From Asterella californica (Eukaryota > Streptophyta > Marchantiopsida > Marchantiales > Aytoniaceae): a stretch of DNA of 64,000 bases. The notes beneath the pieces are model-generated. The model worked only from the letters and a program-made list of their open reading frames with translations, had not been told where the DNA came from and did no database searches. Shown here piece by piece: positions 52,961 to 64,000 of the stretch. Every line of letters begins with the position of its first letter. The first letter of the stretch is position 1. The stretch is taken from assembly GCA_036924285.1 (NCBI GenBank), contig JAYKYS010000018.1:248001-312000 (forward strand), in the 5' to 3' direction. A program made the position numbers and the translations under genes.

Positions 52961-54880
52961 TTTATAGAAATTTTGGCTGGTTCGGAAGTAACTTCATATA
53001 ACGGATAGTCTTTCCATAACACTAGATACTCTACGTCTTGTCATTTTGTAACTCTTGTCAGCTTCTTCATGATCTTCTTGACTTTGTATTCTTCTTCCTC
53101 ATCCACTAACGTCGAAAGTGATGGAAGTGTGTGTGAATTTGTGAACTGGTTGGACCGAGGAGTATACTGACGCATGAAAAACTAGGTGAATTTTCATGTG
53201 TGAAGGGAGCTCTAGTTTATATGCTATGACACCAATACGCTTGAAGATAAGAAAAGGTCCAATGAAGTGAGGGTTGAGCTTCTTAGCTCCTACCAATGAG
53301 AAGTTGGTGGTAGATAGTCAAACTGATCTCTCACTACAAACTTCACGTCTAGATGATGTACATCCACATATTGTTTTTAGTTGATTCTGTGCAATTTGTA
53401 ATTTCTTCATCACGCGGTGGATGTCTTGTTGGATTTGTTCCACGAACTCGTTCACTACAACCACTTTGATTCTTGACTCCAAGTGTTTGGTCGTGTGGAC
53501 CAGATTGAAAAGAGTCAACAGATGCTCTCATACATGAGGTGGAACGATGTCATCTATGTTGAAGCATGTAACGAGTTGTTTTATGTAAAATCTACTAAAT
53601 GAATGAGCATATCCAAATCCTTTTGCTCCTCAAATGTGAAAGCGCGTAACATATCTTTTATAGTTCTGTTGGCTCTCTCGATTTGTCCATCCATTTGAGG
53701 ATGATATGTCATAGACATCACAAATTTAGTTTTGAATAACTCAAATAAAATTTTTCAAAACAAACTAGTGAATTAAGTCTCTTTATTTGTTAGCGATACT
53801 TGAGAAAGACCATGATGAGCAAAAATAACATCCATGTATAGACGAGCTAGTTTTGGAACTATGACTGATTTATTGTCGGAAGGATATGAATCATTTTGCT
53901 CAACTTGTCTATGAAAACTACGATGTAATCAAATCCTGAAGTAGTTTGAGGTAACTCGTAGACTAAATCCATTGTTACACGTTTCTAGCGTCGTGTTGGT
54001 GTCGATAATGATTGAAGTAATCTTGTTGGTAACTGATTGTTCGCTTTAATCTACTGACATGTTCAGCAGATCTGAACATACATGATCACATCATCTCGCA
54101 TCTTAAGTCAATAATACACTCTGTGTGCAGCTTCTAAGGTCTTCTCAACACTGACATAACTTGTAACTGCAGAATCGTGACATTCAGATAATACCGTGGC
54201 ACAAAATTCCTTGTCATATAGAATCCACACTCTACCTTTCTGAATTACTAATCCACGGAGCATTATGACTTTATCTTCGTGTCTTTTTCTGTTGCTTCTC
54301 TCATCTTATCCCACCATTCTGCATGCAATTTCACTTCTTGATCACATCATTGATATACGACATATGTGTAAGTGCATCAGCAAGTTGTTTTTTACCTTCC
54401 ACGGACATGATCTTCATGTTCAATCGTTGCTGCCACTCCGTCTAGCAAATTTGTTGTTTGGAGAGATCTTTTTGGATCTCCAAGTACACCAAAAATTTAT
54501 GGTATGTTCCTATCAAAAACTCCTTGTCCCCCAATTAGTGTTTTCAATACAATAATCAATTCCTCTCATTCAATGATGTGATAATTTTGTTCTGTAGTTT
54601 GAAGCTTGCGAGAAAAGAAAGCCACGAGATGCCATCCATCTTCCCGTTCTTGTTGTAATACTACTCCGGCTGCAGTTCTTGAAGCATCTATGATCAACTT
54701 GATTCGTCATGAAGGATCACACAACTTAAGAATAAGAGCATGCAGGAGTGCATCTTACAATGCTTGAAAATATAGCTCTTGTGTAGCACCTTAACTCCAT
54801 CTTTGTCCTTTACCCAAGAGTGCGGTCAACGCTTGAGCAATACGAACAAAGTTCTTCAAAAATCTACGATAAAATCATTC
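52961..54880 (-). pseudogene. RNase H, integrase and chromodomain of element D
   Basis: Read right to left. The end of RT/connection (YRRFLKNFVRIAQALTALLG, ~54880-54780) is followed by RNase H (LIIDASRTAAGVVLQQ, AFFSRKLQTTEQNYHII; ~54700-54560). The integrase core retains MDLVYELPQTTSGFDYIVVF (~53980-53920), and its C-terminus has HFIGPFLIFKRIGVIAYKLE (53099-53296). A shifted frame then gives a chromodomain: EEEEYKVKKIMKKL, a stop, then EYLVLWKDYPLYEVTSEPA (~53105-52961). Chromodomains target integration to modified chromatin in chromoviruses (family knowledge). Multiple frames and stops mean it is non-functional. Confidence 0.8.
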
Positions 54881-54889
54881 AACAGAGTG

Positions 54890-55480
54890 TATAATCTTAT
54901 AGAGCACTCGTGTTGTTTGTAAAAAAGAAAGATGGTAACATGTAGATGTGCATTGACTACAAGACACTCAACCAACAAACCATGAAGAATAAGTATCCTC
55001 TACCTCGGACGGATGACTTATTCGATCAGGTTCAAGGTGTTGGATCTACGAAGATGTACAAAAGATGATTTTTCAGACCCGATACAATCACTTTGAGTAC
55101 TTGGTGATGTCTTTTGATCTCACTAATGCACTTGCCACCTTCATGGACCTTATGAATGATATCTTCCGTCCATACTTAGATAGATCTGTCATTGTCTTCT
55201 TAGACGATATTCTGGTCTATAGTAAGACCTTAGAAGAGCATAAAAAGCATCTCCGTGAGGTACTTCAAATCTAACGAGAGCATCAACTATATGTGAAGGC
55301 TTCCAAATGTGAATTTGGTAGCGGTGAGGTAGACTATACGAGTCATCGACTGAGTGCAAAAAGATTCAAGTCATGAATGATAAGATAAAATCCATTCAAA
55401 AGTAGAATTCTCCTGAGGATCAAACTCAACTCAAAAGTTTCTTAGGACTTATTGCGCTTTGCATTCCTCGAGCTCGTGTG
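54890..55480 (+). pseudogene. Inverted reverse transcriptase segment of element D
   Basis: On the + strand, opposite to the rest of D: [27 protein letters not shown], and an open frame 55065-55274 with [15 protein letters not shown] and the catalytic [11 protein letters not shown]. It ends at LKSFLGLI near 55460. The natural continuation (..YYRRFL..) is found at 54880 on the minus strand, and the natural upstream linker ends at 55488 on the minus strand. The RT block is thus flipped in place. Internal frameshifts are present, and the usual N-terminal RT residues before VLFVKKKDG are missing. Confidence 0.8.
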
Positions 55481-55487
55481 ATGCAAG

Positions 55488-57000
55488 TCAATACGAAGCT
55501 TTACATGGAAGTGTGTTACTTGATATCACCTCAATTTTATGATCCACTCGTCTTGTAAAAAGTAATCTTGAAAGAAGATCATTTGAGAATACGTCCATGT
55601 ATTCCTCTAGTACATCCTTGAAATCTCCAAGAATAGATATATTAGTTTTAGAATCTTGAGCATCTCTTATTAAATCAAAAAAACATTCTTCCTTGTGATG
55701 AATGCCTGTCGACTCTATCACATAAAGAGGTAAATTTTTATCATAAGATCTCACTCTATTTCCAAATATCTTCCACTATTTCACAATATTCCTTCTTCAA
55801 TCCACCGTAGGATTATATTGTTCCATCCAAGACATTCCCAAGATGACATTATAACGAGCTAATTTAATCACTTTCCAAACAGTCTTCTCCCTATACTAAT
55901 CCACTGAGAGCTCCACCTCTCTATGTAGTACCCCGATGGTTTCAGTTTGTCCATTTGGTAATTCTAATTTTTTGTTTTCATCTTTTTGTAACACTAATCC
56001 CAAAATGAGATAAGTTTTCCGTAGCGTTTGGATCAATCAACACTCGTAAGAGTTGGGTTGTCCTCCTCTCCATTCCATCTGTTTTTTTTCACTCATTTAT
56101 TTCCTTCCTCATCTTTCTTCTTCTTCCTACGAGAACCAGTATGACCGTGAGGTGAGCTTACTAGTGATCTTTCCCGAGGCTCGTTCTCGTACGTGTCTTC
56201 TCTTTCTCCTCCATTAAGATAATTTAAAGACCGACGGTTTGGTGTTCTACCTCCTCGATTAGGAAGAAAGCAATTGCAACACTGAGCAGCAATATGATCA
56301 AATCTGCCACAATTGTAGCAACGTCGTTGGTCATAGTTCTCGGGTCATGGGTCCCTTTCTCCTTGATGCGGCTTCTCCCCTTGGTGGTTCCCTAAGACGA
56401 TCTCTTCAATTTTCACCATTGAATGGATGTGGATAACCTTCACGGAATCACAAGTTTTCAAGCTCCATAGGTGTAGGACTATATTGATGATTTGTATGTG
56501 TAACCATCTCTCTTGCATATGTACGACTCGCTCTAATAGACATCTTCAATGGTTATTTTCACGATGCAAAGATTGTTAACCATCACCGCTTGTCAAATCT
56601 TATCCTTTAGTCCTCTCTTGAATGCATCAAGAACTTCAGCGGGTCTCATATCGGTAATGATCACTTGTAGATCTCAAAATTCTTTCACGTATTCTTGCGC
56701 ACTCCTCTTTTGCTTGAGATCTCACAACTTCATTCGTGCTATTTTCTACAGTCTGAAAATTTTGGAGTAGTCTTTCTTGGATCTCGCTCCATGAAACTTG
56801 ACATCCTTCAATGATGAAAGATCTGCGTCATATCATATACAATGTGAGGGCTTTGTCTGCCAAATATCCAATATATGTGTAGTCATTTACTTGTGATTTG
56901 AAATAACTCATGTGATGATTCATGCACATGATCCATCCTTCCAACACTCCCATGACACGATTGTCTCAGTAGGGTTCTACATTACAAGTTTCTTCATGCA
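55488..57000 (-). pseudogene. Gag, zinc knuckle, protease and RT linker of element D
   Basis: Gag core KRSAQEYVKEF and MRPAEVLDAFKRGLKDKI near 56600-56720. Canonical knuckle CYNCGRFDHIAAQC (CX2CX4HX4C) at about 56278-56320. Protease-like VLIDPNATENLS near 56015-56055 (D-P-N in place of D-S-G), followed by ARYNVILGMSWMEQYNPT near 55800-55855. The linker VLEEYMDVFSNDL...RRVDHKIEVI lies at 55488-55754. Stops and frame changes occur throughout. The gag N-terminus is unclear above ~57000. The CT-repeat at 57098-57117 lies in the leader or gag. Confidence 0.75.
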
Positions 57001-57803
57001 AAGAAGTAGGGTATCTGCTTCTTCCATTACTGTCGCAGTCGCTTCTTATGCTCTTACGGTCTCTTCATTATGTGAAAGACTCATCATCTCCATTGATCTC
57101 TCTCTCTCTCTCTCTCATCTCTATGTTGACAATCTTTTGTTCCATGGCACGTACTATAGACTTCATCTTTCCAAACTCCCTTATCATTCCTTCCACTATT
57201 CTTTCACTCATGATCCCTCTCAGTCCCTCAATCGTTCTCTCAATACAACGTCACAATGGCTATGCGATATCGCTGAGTTATCACAGGTATTACAAAGATA
57301 TCGGATATCTCATACCTCACTATAGAATTCTTCTCCAAAATTTTAATCATCCATTATCCACTGTCTTGGGTTGATACACGTAATGAACTTCTACCCATGT
57401 ATTAAAGCGAACTAGAAGTAGTGGATTCAAGTCCATATCTTGCTAAATCAAGAAGTGACATCTCAAGTTGAGCCATATGTAACGATCGGAAGTAAGATGG
57501 GTTGGCGAATTCATCAGTTATGTCATGAAATTCTCTTCAAAATGAACCACCAAATAATTCTGAAAATGTACTCTCTAAATGTATCTCAAGTTGATCTAAC
57601 ACAGATTGGGAAACAGAAATCATGGCACTCTGAAAATTTAGGGTTTAGAGTTTAGGGTCCTGCACCCACAGATTTTCTCCACTCTCCATTATTTGCAACT
57701 CAATGACCGTTGCCAATCGCTATGGAACGCTCAACACTCCTTGCAAAGTGATGTTGCTAATTCACTATTACAAGAGGGATGATCCACACTCTTGAAATGA
57801 GAG

Positions 57804-57821
57804 AACCTAACTCTGATACCA
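57804..57821 (-). other. Primer-binding site of element D (tRNA-iMet type)
   Basis: Minus strand TGGTATCAGAGTTAGGTT is near-identical to the common plant site complementary to initiator tRNA-Met (TGGTATCAGAGC...). It sits 1 nt inside the right LTR. Confidence 0.85.
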
Positions 57822-57822
57822 T

Positions 57823-58262
57823 TGCAACAGTCTCGTACTCACAAGAAGACTGAAGATAGAATGTCCAACAAAGACACTTTCCTCCTTTACATACTAGAGA
57901 GAGAAAGATACTCCGATCTTTCATAACATTGGGAGTTGATTGTTATAAACGAGTGTATGTAAAAATATGATTTTTTAAATTATTTTTATAGATTTTTATA
58001 TAATGTAGTAAAATTAGATAATTTAATCTTTAAAGAGTTTTTAAAAAGTAAAATGATTGATATAATAAAAGTGAATTTTTGATAAATCACTTTTATTTTT
58101 AAAAATAAAAATAAAACAAAGTAATTATTTTTGAATATCTTTTCAATTATATTATCAAAAATATAAAGTTCACTGATTGAAAGGCATGTAAATCCATGTT
58201 CGAATACATGAAAGTCGTACCTCCTTATGTAATTCTTCTTATCTTTAGAAAAAGAAATAAAC
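57823..58262 (-). repeat. 5' LTR of element D (end approximate)
   Basis: TGCAACAGTCTCGTACTCACAAGAAGACTGAAGAT aligns with 52450-52484, but similarity becomes hard to follow by eye after ~60 bp. The end is set by the length of the other LTR. Confidence 0.5.
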
Positions 58263-58471
58263 GTTCTGATATAGATGGTGACAATAGAACATTGGACGTT
58301 ATGACATCTTTTTGCATAAATATGTTGAAGTATGTGAAGCTCCACACACTTCATCTAGTTTTGTTCCGTTGTGCGTTCTCACAATCTCGTTCCACACTTG
58401 TGTCAAAATCGAACACTCGTCAGTGATCATCTCCTTGTCATCATCATCGATGTGTCATACTTCTATGATGA

Positions 58472-58742
58472 TCAAATCACATCCTCATTCTCCATCAATC
58501 TCAGATCTCCATTTCTCATGTTCATATGATTATATGATAAAGGTTCTTGAATGGGTTCAAGTAGGTTGGCTCCAAGATGTGGTGCATCAGCCGCGAGTGG
58601 CGGTGTCTGTGCTAGTCTATCTCTAATCATCAGCTCAAGCTCTACTAACTCATCCGTCATGTCCGCAAGGTGAAACATCATATGAGTTGTTAATGCATCC
58701 ATTTATCGACAGGTTGAGGAGTCTAACCAGCTCTGATATCAC
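58472..58742 (-). pseudogene. Gag start and primer-binding site of another retroelement (E)
   Basis: Minus-strand GTGATATCAGAGCTGGTTA at 58724-58742 is a mutated tRNA-iMet primer site. It is followed 20-odd nt later by an ATG ORF of 76 aa (58472-58702, MDALTTHMMFHLADMTDELV), consistent with a gag N-terminus. The coding region ends at 58472, near the edge of element D, so D probably inserted in or deleted E. Family (Copia or Gypsy) cannot be told. Confidence 0.5.
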
Positions 58743-60292
58743 CTATAACATTTGATTGCAGATCTCGAGATAGAATTCCTGAACTATAAGGAGTTAGTCG
58801 TTGGACGTGAACCTCCCTGAAGATTGTTAAATTATTTCTATCTTCGCATCCAGTTCGATAAACCTTCTGTAAGCAAATGCCGGATGTGTGATAATCGTTG
58901 AGCCTATACTGAACAATGGTCTAGTCCTATGCCGATTCTAAACTCCAATCTAAGATACCGGTCTTAAAACTTTAATGGAGACTATTCATGCTTATTGACT
59001 GGAGGTTATTTGGATAGCGCTCCCGCTACCAAGCATTAAATCTTAACACAAGAGTCATGGGGTACTACAAGTACGTTTTAAAACATCATGTAAATCTGAA
59101 ACTTAGAAATCTAAGTAAATGCAAATAAATAGGACAACCACCACATTAAGGCACATCCAATTGAGCTTCGGCATACAAATCCAAGTTGAATTTCAAACTA
59201 CATGATTAAATCATCGACTCATATCTTCTCACGAGCTCAAATGATTATTTGACAAAGACATGTGGATCCTTTAGGTCACTAATTGCACCTGCTCCACTGC
59301 ATGGACCTCAATAACCAATCTCCACTTCTGAATGAATTCTACTCTGCAAGTCTCTTTTTTCCATTGTCTTTTTCTCTAAACTGAACCAGTAGACAAGATA
59401 CCTATTTAATTAATGAAGCATTCTCTTCACTGCACACTTTATTGTCAATTTTTCCCCAAGAAACACTCTTTCTTTTATCGTTTGATTACACCTTTTGTAT
59501 CTTGACTCCTCATATTGCTCTCACTGTGACAGTTCAGGTTCAATAGTAAAAAGTGCAGAGTGGATTAAAGCTGCGACCTCGTTTTCTCAAAAAAAGTATT
59601 GCTCGATGTTCCTTCTGATCTTTTTAGTAAGTTGCTGTGTGGCTTTAGACATCACGATCTAGTCATTAGGTTATAAATAGTGAATATCGTTATAACGATC
59701 AGTCAAAATTTACAACTGAACATGGATGATTTTCTTTTCCGCATCAAAGCGTTTGATGAGTTTGTTTCTATTTAACATGCAGAGAGATCTCTTTTTCTTT
59801 GTGAAGACCATTTGTGAGATTTGGTTTACTGATTTTTTGACAATTCTTTGTTCACCATACTTGCTCACTTTGAAATTCTCTTACCACTTTAGGACTTATT
59901 TGGCACATGTTGAAGGATGTCGAATGGATATTGTTATCTTCAGTCTTCACTTGCAACTTAGAGGATGATTCAAAAGCTATCATCCAGAAAATGATAACAC
60001 CAATACGGAAGGTCGACGGGTTCATACAGACAGATTGTTCGGATCAGATTGTAAGTCCGATGTTCTAACTGGATATGAATTAGTCCGGAATTGTAATCTT
60101 ATGGATAGGATTTGGATACATTTGGTAGTTAGACAATTCTTGATTGTGGTCTAAAGTCTATCAATGTGTTGTTACTCGATTAGTAATAAGAGACATTGTC
60201 TCTAAGGATTGTATTCTTTGATCGATCAATCAACTATATAAAGAAATTTTGTATAAAAGAGATTTATAATTTTGAGGGAAACTTGTGTCTAA
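58743..60292. other. Possible LTR of element E and unassigned sequence
   Basis: The bases right of the primer site should be E's 5' LTR, but its end is not visible. CTATATAAAG near 60235 is a TATA-like box followed within 60 bp by the B-type fragment. No gene supported. Confidence 0.35.
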
Positions 60293-60667
60293 TTGGGTCT
60301 AAATGCTTGGATGTATGTGAAAGAGATGGTACTCTCGCTTGAAGAGGAAAGTGTTTTTTATATAGAGTATGTAGGGTTTTCAAAGAGTGAGATTGTTGTG
60401 TATAGAAGGGTTGAAGAGTTGAGAGAAAAACATAAAAAGCGTTTGTGTGAAGTTGAGATGGATTTACTAGAGTGCGAAGAATTGGATGGAGATGAAAGAA
60501 TCTCAAGAGTGTATGAGAAGAATGGGTTGGAAGATCCTCTAAGAGAGATCATGTCATTTGGATTAGGAGATGAGTATAACATCGTGCAGATTCACTTTGC
60601 AACATCACTTCTTGTTCGTCCAGATGTAATTGTGCAGCAATCCGTGAACACATCTTGTTTCTACTAA
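60293..60667 (+). pseudogene. B-type pol N-terminal fragment on the + strand
   Basis: The 124-aa frame aligns without gaps over ~50 residues with the pre-RT region of element B: RVYEKNGLEDPLREIMSFG here against GMYEEEGFEDSLEEVLSFI there, and YRRVEELREKHKKRL against FRVIEEMDSAQRRCV at the same spacing. It is thus a remnant of a related but diverged element in opposite orientation. No RT follows it. The frame is open but only a fragment. Confidence 0.6.
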
Positions 60668-62292
60668 CAGCGAGGTTTCTGGCTCAAAGTCAATATTTTA
60701 GCTCACGGGTACTGAATAAAACAAGTTCATCTACCGTTGTGGAGATGTCGATCTCGCAATCTCTCGCATGTTTTTCACATCCTACAATGTCTCACAGAAC
60801 TTGTTCATAATGTTTTTATATTTATGCCACAAGTCCTTTTGTGACAAAATACTATGCTAATTCAACATAGTGTCCACCGATGGATTATCATCATGGACAA
60901 TCTCATGTATGACAACTCGTCTAGCTAGTAAAGCTCGATGTCTCTAGCTACATCCTCCAATATTTTCTAGTCCCTTTTGGAGTGAGAGTGAGCATTTCAG
61001 TTATGCGATTATCAGTCACATTGATAAATGAGATTGTCTCATGATACCCTGACCAAGAACTATCATATCGGCAATTTATGTATAGTACGAGAGGCTCTGA
61101 GGCATCAAAAATTCACAGCAACGTTAGTACTTAATCTAAAAATCACGAAGACGTATCACACGAGAATATGGAAGGAACAAATCTATAGAGCACCAGAAAT
61201 AATATGAACACAACCACATAGTTACCTCCTTTGTTTGCAAGAGCTTCTCTGTCTCCACAATTCTAGTGCAGCTACAATCCATTAAACCTCCTTGATTCTA
61301 CATGATTCAAAATCGTAGAAATGATGTCTAGCTACTTCACTAGTTAGGCTTTGCAAGCTGATAAGCACATTCCTCCAGACAATGCAGCGTGATATAGTTT
61401 ACCGGTAACCACTAGAACACCTCTCCCACTCTCTAAGCCTCCTGAGATAAAGATAATACGGTGACGTGCATCACACAACATATACAGAGTCCATAGTAGG
61501 TGAAATTCTCTTATAGTTGGAGGTCGATATGAAAAAGAGCATTTTGGATATGAACATTTTACTTGAAATTTAGAAAAGATGTCTATCAAGCACTGATGAG
61601 AAAATAATCCGTATTCTGCAAGAACTGCTCGTTGCTTTCAAACCGGAGCTGATTTGGATTGAGAATCCATCACCAAGGAGGTTGATCCATCATTCTCCTC
61701 AACCCTTGCATCGACATGCACTGCATCACTGCTTGGTATATCATCGACACCGAACTCTTCTCAGATAGCAATGTCCACATTAGACTCATTATCGAAACTC
61801 TCACTGTGATCTCTAGAATCCTCTCTTACAGCCAGATCACCTTCTCGATCCATCGTCTGTGGATAATCTGCTTGCTTGTCTTGCACAAATGCCTCATGGT
61901 GTTCTTCAAGAACACCAACGATCGATGGCTCAATTGGATCCAGAATGAAACGAACAGTACTAGCAATTGTCAAGTGTAAACATTCTTGCAGCTCATAGAA
62001 TCGGTCCATCTTATCTTTGGATAGTCGCACACTATGAGATCTATTCGGCTTTCGTCATTTGTGGACTTGGTCTCCCAATTCTTAGATGTTGTCTTGGTAG
62101 AGGACGTTTTGCATATCGAGGATCTCCTTAGGTTAGAGGATCCACATGTTGTCTTTGGTATCTTTTCTTCTTCCATTGCACGTCGTCTGAGTTACTTACT
62201 CCGCACAGTATCTTCATCTCTTATATTCATCTCGCGCCTTAGAGAGTTTGATAGGAGGATCATGGAGATTTTTGACTACATCTTGAGACGGG
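60668..62292. other. Unassigned sequence left of the giant-LTR copy
   Basis: A minus-strand frame at 61761-62030 (KMDRFYELQECLHLTIAS, acidic C-terminus) and an overlapping one at 61970-62176 may be gag relics. No domain is recognised and no gene is supported. Confidence 0.3.
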
Positions 62293-64000
62293 TGTCGTAG
62301 CGAGAGCCTTTCCTTTGAGCAAGGACGTACCTTCTGGCTGTGGTTAGCGATCGATGCACAGCAGAGCGACTAATATCCCGTAGATTTCTCTCTGACTTCC
62401 TCGATAACTAAGCACTTTCTTTCTTTCAGTAAAGGGTCAAGATAACTACACGAAAACGTTGGATGATCATGAGCACGACAAACGAGATATGCGATGACAT
62501 GATCTCTCGGTAGTATTCCTCTCCGAAGTTTCTCACTACTAGGACTTCGTACATGGCTTTGGGTCGACAGATGTATCTTATCACGCACTCGGTGTTAAAG
62601 TTTACAGGAGGGAGCTGATTTAGATCCATCCTTCGTTAGATGAGGATAAAGATGGTGAGATCTCATTCTTGGCCGTAAGTGACAACATGTAAGATCACAG
62701 GGACAGGCGAGAGCATGACTTGCACGATAAAGTTATGCCCGAAGGATTCTATCAGAAACTGTTGAAAATGAACTCGTTCCATGTACATCAGTTTAATCTG
62801 GAAAGGGTTTCGAAAAGGAAATCTGGTCGGTAAGTAGAGTCCTTCGTCGATCTCTCACAACATGTGCACTCCAACTACAAAGGTATCTCGATCCATAAAA
62901 CTCCGATACAATCTCATAGGATCACCACGATCTCCCCACGAACAATCTCTTGAATTTCCCAAGGTCGAATGCCCCCACACAGGTCACTCTCTTTTTCTTA
63001 AAAGCTTCGAACAAAAAACAAGGATAGGTGCAAGTCCCCCTAACCGAGCAACCCAAGCCACACGAGCCGATGAGGTGGCACACATGCACATCGCATGTTT
63101 GATGCCGTCGTACTCATCCACGTGTAGGTCGTCTGGGTGAAAGGTTCTAATGCATGCACCGTAACGTGTCCCAATACAAGAGACTAGGCTAGACAGGTAG
63201 TCGACTTTACAGGTCAAGAATCGCACTTTGCCACGTTGAGTGCGAACTTGACAACCACATGACGTGGTTACAACGTAAGTCGCTGAAGTCTTATCTACGC
63301 CTAGAATACTCCCCAAAGCAATACAAACGTCACACTGGATACTTTTCCGCCAGCTACCGCTAACAAGACTCGGGACCTGGACTAGATACCGTTGCCGATA
63401 CAACTCGACAGAAAAACAGTGAACTTTTACACATGATAGGTACAGATCTACAGCTCAGTCTCCTCTCAAACTTGCCACGTAGGTAGGATACAAGAATCTC
63501 TACCTACAGGTCAAATTTCAGGAAGATCTGACGGCTAGATCTCCTCTCACAATTAACACAAATTCACAGAAACTAACACGCACTTCCAATCTCAGATTCA
63601 GGACAGAAGCTTCTTCGCCTAAATGAACCATCCACTTTCACTCAAACTTCATGTGCTATCAATTCAGAAGGTAAACTCACTACTCAAGAAATTTGAGCCG
63701 ATTTGACCGTTCGGATCATCCTCCACAAATCAGCAAACTTGCTGCTCCAGATTGAAAGCTTTCTGCACCTCGTCGTCTTCAAATCGTCATTGCGCTCAAT
63801 CCGCATAACATCCGGTGGTGAAATTTGGGGTCAGAGCTTCAGCAACTGACAGACTACAAGCACATGAAATCTGGTCTCAATCTGACGGCTCAATCACTCA
63901 AACTCCTTAATCTTACAATCGGAAGAGAAAGCTATGTACTCTCATCACTCTATGAACTTCAAATCGCCATAACGTATGCCTTGGACCTCCAAATCGAGTG
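62293..64000 (-). repeat. Second copy of the B-type giant LTR, running off the window
   Basis: Starts TGTCGTAGCGAGAGCC and is collinear with 11986-13693, over 90% identical by eye. The sequence to its left is not a primer site, so this is the outer end of a 3' LTR, or a solo LTR. The element body, if any, lies beyond 64000. The adjacent bases ACGGG (62288-62292) would be the target-site duplication. Confidence 0.85.

Larger units (their letters stand above)
52450..58262 (-). mobile_element. Decayed chromovirus (Gypsy) element D with inverted RT
   Basis: The left LTR (52450-52889) and the start of the right LTR (57823-) share CACAAGAAGACTGAAG and following bases. A tRNA-iMet-type primer site lies inside the right LTR and a purine tract inside the left one. 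Minus-strand order: gag, protease, RT linker, [RT inverted on +], RNase H, integrase, chromodomain. Many stops and frameshifts show it is old. The right boundary is approximate. Confidence 0.85.

Noticed and set aside
57098..57117. CT-rich run as a polypyrimidine splice or regulatory signal
   Set aside because: A simple dinucleotide repeat with no linked exon.
56912..57374. Overlapping + strand ORFs (137 and 108 aa)
   Set aside because: They lie antisense to the decayed gag/leader of element D and span a CT microsatellite.
62370..63403. Minus-strand ORFs similar to those at 12063-13124
   Set aside because: The similarity is explained by the duplicated giant LTR. The frames are short and not conserved as proteins.
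1..64000. CRISPR arrays, bacterial operons, rRNA genes
   Set aside because: No regularly spaced short repeats with unique spacers, no ribosome-binding-site/operon structure and no rRNA-like sequence were seen. The DNA is clearly eukaryotic.

Overview
The window looks like nuclear DNA of a land plant. It has one intron-rich MEKK1-type protein kinase gene with GT-AG introns, set among nested LTR retrotransposons whose primer-binding sites match eukaryotic (plant-type) tRNAs. The gene style and the long AT-rich spacers suggest a bryophyte or other seed-free plant, but the species cannot be fixed from sequence alone. I see no bacterial genes, CRISPR arrays, rRNA or intact tRNA genes.

Layout. 1-7963: Gypsy element A (+), complete except for the first ~800 bp of its 5' LTR, with an intact 1628-aa gag-pol and two small ORFs upstream of gag. 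A is inserted in the pol gene of element B. 7964-16049: element B (-), with gag and truncated pol and a 4,064-bp LTR. Its RT resembles a Gypsy lineage I know mainly from fungi. 16050-18045: the RT/RNase H/integrase end of a second, diverged B-type copy, abutting the other side of the same LTR. 18802-26432: element C (-), a complete sister of A with two identical 800-bp LTRs and intact ORFs, so a very young insertion. 26433-31760: a decayed element F (+) with gag, protease and a cytosine-5 DNA methyltransferase-like domain (motifs I, IV, VI, VIII visible). 31761-44587: mostly AT-rich spacer with a few small repeats. 44588-48794: the MAPKKK gene, 8 coding exons, 859 aa predicted. 48795-52449: unassigned, with minus-strand coding relics. 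52450-58262: decayed chromovirus D (-), whose RT segment is inverted. 58472-60667: remnants of further elements, including a B-type pol fragment on the + strand. 62293-64000: a second copy of the end of the B-type giant LTR, running off the window.

How it fits together. The kinase is the only convincing host gene and probably acts at the top of a MAP-kinase cascade. The rest is layered transposon history: old (D, E, F), then B/B', then A inside B and C beside B'. A and C share a distinctive architecture: a tRNA-Glu-type primer site, a repetitive leader, a zinc-knuckle protein ORF before gag, and a single gag-pol ORF without chromodomain. The most unusual item is the methyltransferase-carrying relic F at 28030-31760. 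Assignments rest on motifs read by eye. No database search or alignment program was run.
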